Shown here piece after piece: positions 62,664 to 64,000 of a stretch of DNA of 64,000 bases (positions are counted from its first letter, which is position 1; the number at the start of each line of letters is the position of its first letter). The stretch is from the NCBI RefSeq assembly GCF_014656395.1, contig NZ_BNCI01000001.1:1523893-1587892 (forward strand). The letters are read 5' to 3'. Position numbers and translations under genes: made by a program. The stretch is from Kordiimonas sediminis. Lineage in GTDB: Bacteria; Pseudomonadota; Alphaproteobacteria; Sphingomonadales; Kordiimonadaceae. A model generated the notes under the pieces. It did no database searches and was not told the DNA's origin. It saw nothing but the letters and a program-made list of their open reading frames with translations.

Positions 62664-64000
62664 TTATTGCCCGGTTCCGGAGGCTTGCGCAACCCTTGTT
62701 TCAGGCAACTTAGACATATCTTTCAAGAGCTTAATCGCATACTTTAGCTGAACATCAACGAACTCTTTAGGCTCTTGGACCTCCACAGCTTCTTCTACTG
62801 CTGCATCTTCTGCTGTGTCAGCCGCTGCCGCAGGCTCTGGGGTGTGCTCTTCTGCGATAATGTCATCTTCTTCACCAGTGCGGTCGATCGAGTTTTGATC
62901 ATTTTCGATATGGCCTCGCAGGTCAATTTCACGGCGTGGAGTGCCGCGCGCACCTGCCGGGCGTGGGAACAAGACCTCAATATCTGGTTCAATGCCGCGT
63001 TCCTGAATGGAATGACCGCTTGGTGTGAAATACCGGGCAGTGGTCAGGCGAATAGCCTGATTACCTTCGCGGCCCAACCGAATTTCGCTTTGGACCGTGC
63101 CTTTACCAAATGTACGATCCCCAATCACAACTGCACGGCGGTGGTCTTGCAGGGCCCCGGCCACAATTTCAGATGCAGAAGCGCTATAAGCATTTGTCAG
63201 GACAACAATGGGCAAACCGTCCAGCATGTCGCCTTTTGTTGCGTACCAGCGATTATTATTTACCTGCCGGCGTCCGCGGGTGGAAACAATCTCACCGTGA
63301 TCGATGAAGGCATCGGAAATTCGGATCGCCTGATCCAGAAGACCGCCCGGATTATTTCGCAAATCAAGGATTACACCGTCCAGCGTATCGCCTTTTTCTT
63401 CCAGAATGGCCTCAATGGCTTTTTCTACACCTTCCCCTGCCTGCATATTGAAGGTGGTGACGCGGATATAGCCAATGGTATCATCTTCAATTCGGTGCCG
63501 TACCGACCGAACCTTGATTTTGTCGCGGACAATGGACACATCAAACGGACCATCCTCTCCTTCGCGGTAGACACGGATCGTTAATTCAGAGCCAACAGGG
63601 CCGCGCATTTTCTCGACAGCATCGGTCAGGGTGCCGCCCATCACTTCTTTGCCGTCAATATGCGTGATTAAATCACCGCCCTGAATACCGGCTTTTGCCG
63701 CAGGTGTATCATCAATCGGAGACACGACTTTGACCACGCCTTTTTCCATCTGTACTTCAAGGCCCAAGCCACCGTATTCGCCTTCAACCTGTACCCGAAC
63801 CTGCTTGAAAACATCTTCATTCAGGTAGCTCGAATGGGGGTCAAGAGACCGCAACATGCCCTGAATGGCAGCTTCGATCACTTCCTTGTCGTTGACATCA
63901 TCCACATATTCATTGCGAACCCGCTGGAAAACACGCATCAACAGATCGAGCTGTTCATAGACATTTTCCTGATCGTCCGGGGCTGCCGAGACAGGTGCGG
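62664..64000 (-). CDS. ctpA: C-terminal processing protease, S41 family (5' truncated by window end)
   Basis: Periplasmic serine protease of the CtpA/S41 family; the start lies beyond the window (the frame is open to the end), so about 445 codons are visible. A PDZ domain (YGGLGLEVQMEKGVVKVVSP) precedes the protease domain. The catalytic Ser is in NAYSASASEIVAGAL and the Lys in GDRTFGKGTVQSE. The C-terminal tail is acidic and alanine-rich, and ends in a helix. It is upstream of the deacetylase gene by 45 bp. Confidence 0.92.
   Translation of the reverse strand, partial: APVSAAPDDQENVYEQLDLLMRVFQRVRNEYVDDVNDKEVIEAAIQGMLRSLDPHSSYLNEDVFKQVRVQVEGEYGGLGLEVQMEKGVVKVVSPIDDTPAAKAGIQGGDLITHIDGKEVMGGTLTDAVEKMRGPVGSELTIRVYREGEDGPFDVSIVRDKIKVRSVRHRIEDDTIGYIRVTTFNMQAGEGVEKAIEAILEEKGDTLDGVILDLRNNPGGLLDQAIRISDAFIDHGEIVSTRGRRQVNNNRWYATKGDMLDGLPIVVLTNAYSASASEIVAGALQDHRRAVVIGDRTFGKGTVQSEIRLGREGNQAIRLTTARYFTPSGHSIQERGIEPDIEVLFPRPAGARGTPRREIDLRGHIENDQNSIDRTGEEDDIIAEEHTPEPAAAADTAEDAAVEEAVEVQEPKEFVDVQLKYAIKLLKDMSKLPETRVAQASGTGQ

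Overview
This 64 kb window is a chromosomal segment of an alphaproteobacterium. The evidence is the gene content: GapR (DUF2312), DUF1244, TrcR (DUF1013), DUF1192, UPF0386/YjhX, and an F1 ATP synthase operon (atpHAGDC) that carries no F0 genes. A tkt-gap-pgk-fba cluster and a ctpA / divergent polysaccharide deacetylase / rppH string point the same way. Moderate GC, M20 and M14 peptidases, a large TonB-dependent receptor and tandem FtsX/MacB-type permeases suggest a marine heterotroph of the Kordiimonadales/Emcibacterales type. That placement is inference. I see no prophage, insertion sequence, CRISPR array, tRNA or rRNA.

Layout. 1-4.6 kb: two tandem FtsX/MacB-like permeases, the first cut by the window edge. 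4.8-13.4 kb: housekeeping and accessory genes (arsC, M14 peptidase, L36, cupin, HAD hydrolase, DUF4139 protein, pyruvate kinase, N-formylglutamate amidohydrolase, DUF1244, gapR). 13.4-14.9 kb: a SnoaL-like protein, a candidate 6S RNA, zapA and a coiled-coil partner. 15.2-20.7 kb: tkt-gap-pgk-fba. 20.8-24.2 kb: LysR regulator, unknown protein, redoxin, thiE, DoxX. 24.5-28.5 kb: efp, an inositol-phosphatase-family gene and a proton-channel/OmpA pair resembling an orphan stator. 28.5-41.6 kb: hydrolases, lipoprotein, MsbA-like exporter, L31, TonB receptor, M20 peptidase, SDR, a heat-shock gene with a ROSE-like thermometer, quinone oxidoreductase and TrcR. 41.7-47.8 kb: two DUF465 proteins, a diguanylate cyclase, purEK, a YjhX/acetyltransferase pair, a methyltransferase and a transaldolase. 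48-52.6 kb: priA, a periplasmic binding protein and a sugar-transfer ATP-grasp protein. 53-58 kb: atpHAGDC. 58-64 kb: PAS protein, ArsR/SRPBCC pair with a tandem operator, and the ctpA-deacetylase-rppH-ubiD string, with ctpA cut by the window end.

How the genes relate. tkt, gap, pgk, fba and pyk cover the lower and reversible steps of central carbon metabolism, and a TalC-type transaldolase lies further on. No phosphofructokinase is visible, which fits Entner-Doudoroff or gluconeogenic use but proves nothing on its own. atpHAGDC encodes the catalytic F1 part of the ATP synthase.

The most interesting items are: (i) the YjhX(TopAI)-like toxin gene followed by a GNAT gene, behind a structured leader; (ii) the MotA/ExbB-like plus MotB/OmpA-like pair outside any flagellar or Tol context; (iii) the RpoH-type promoter and ROSE-like 5' UTR of the hsp20 gene; (iv) two nearly identical, perfectly tandem 16-bp palindromic boxes in front of an ArsR gene; (v) a 27-codon remnant that reads like a PEPxxWA-CTERM sorting signal; (vi) the candidate 6S RNA after zapA. 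I did not find a clearly novel multi-gene system; items (i) and (ii) are the best leads.
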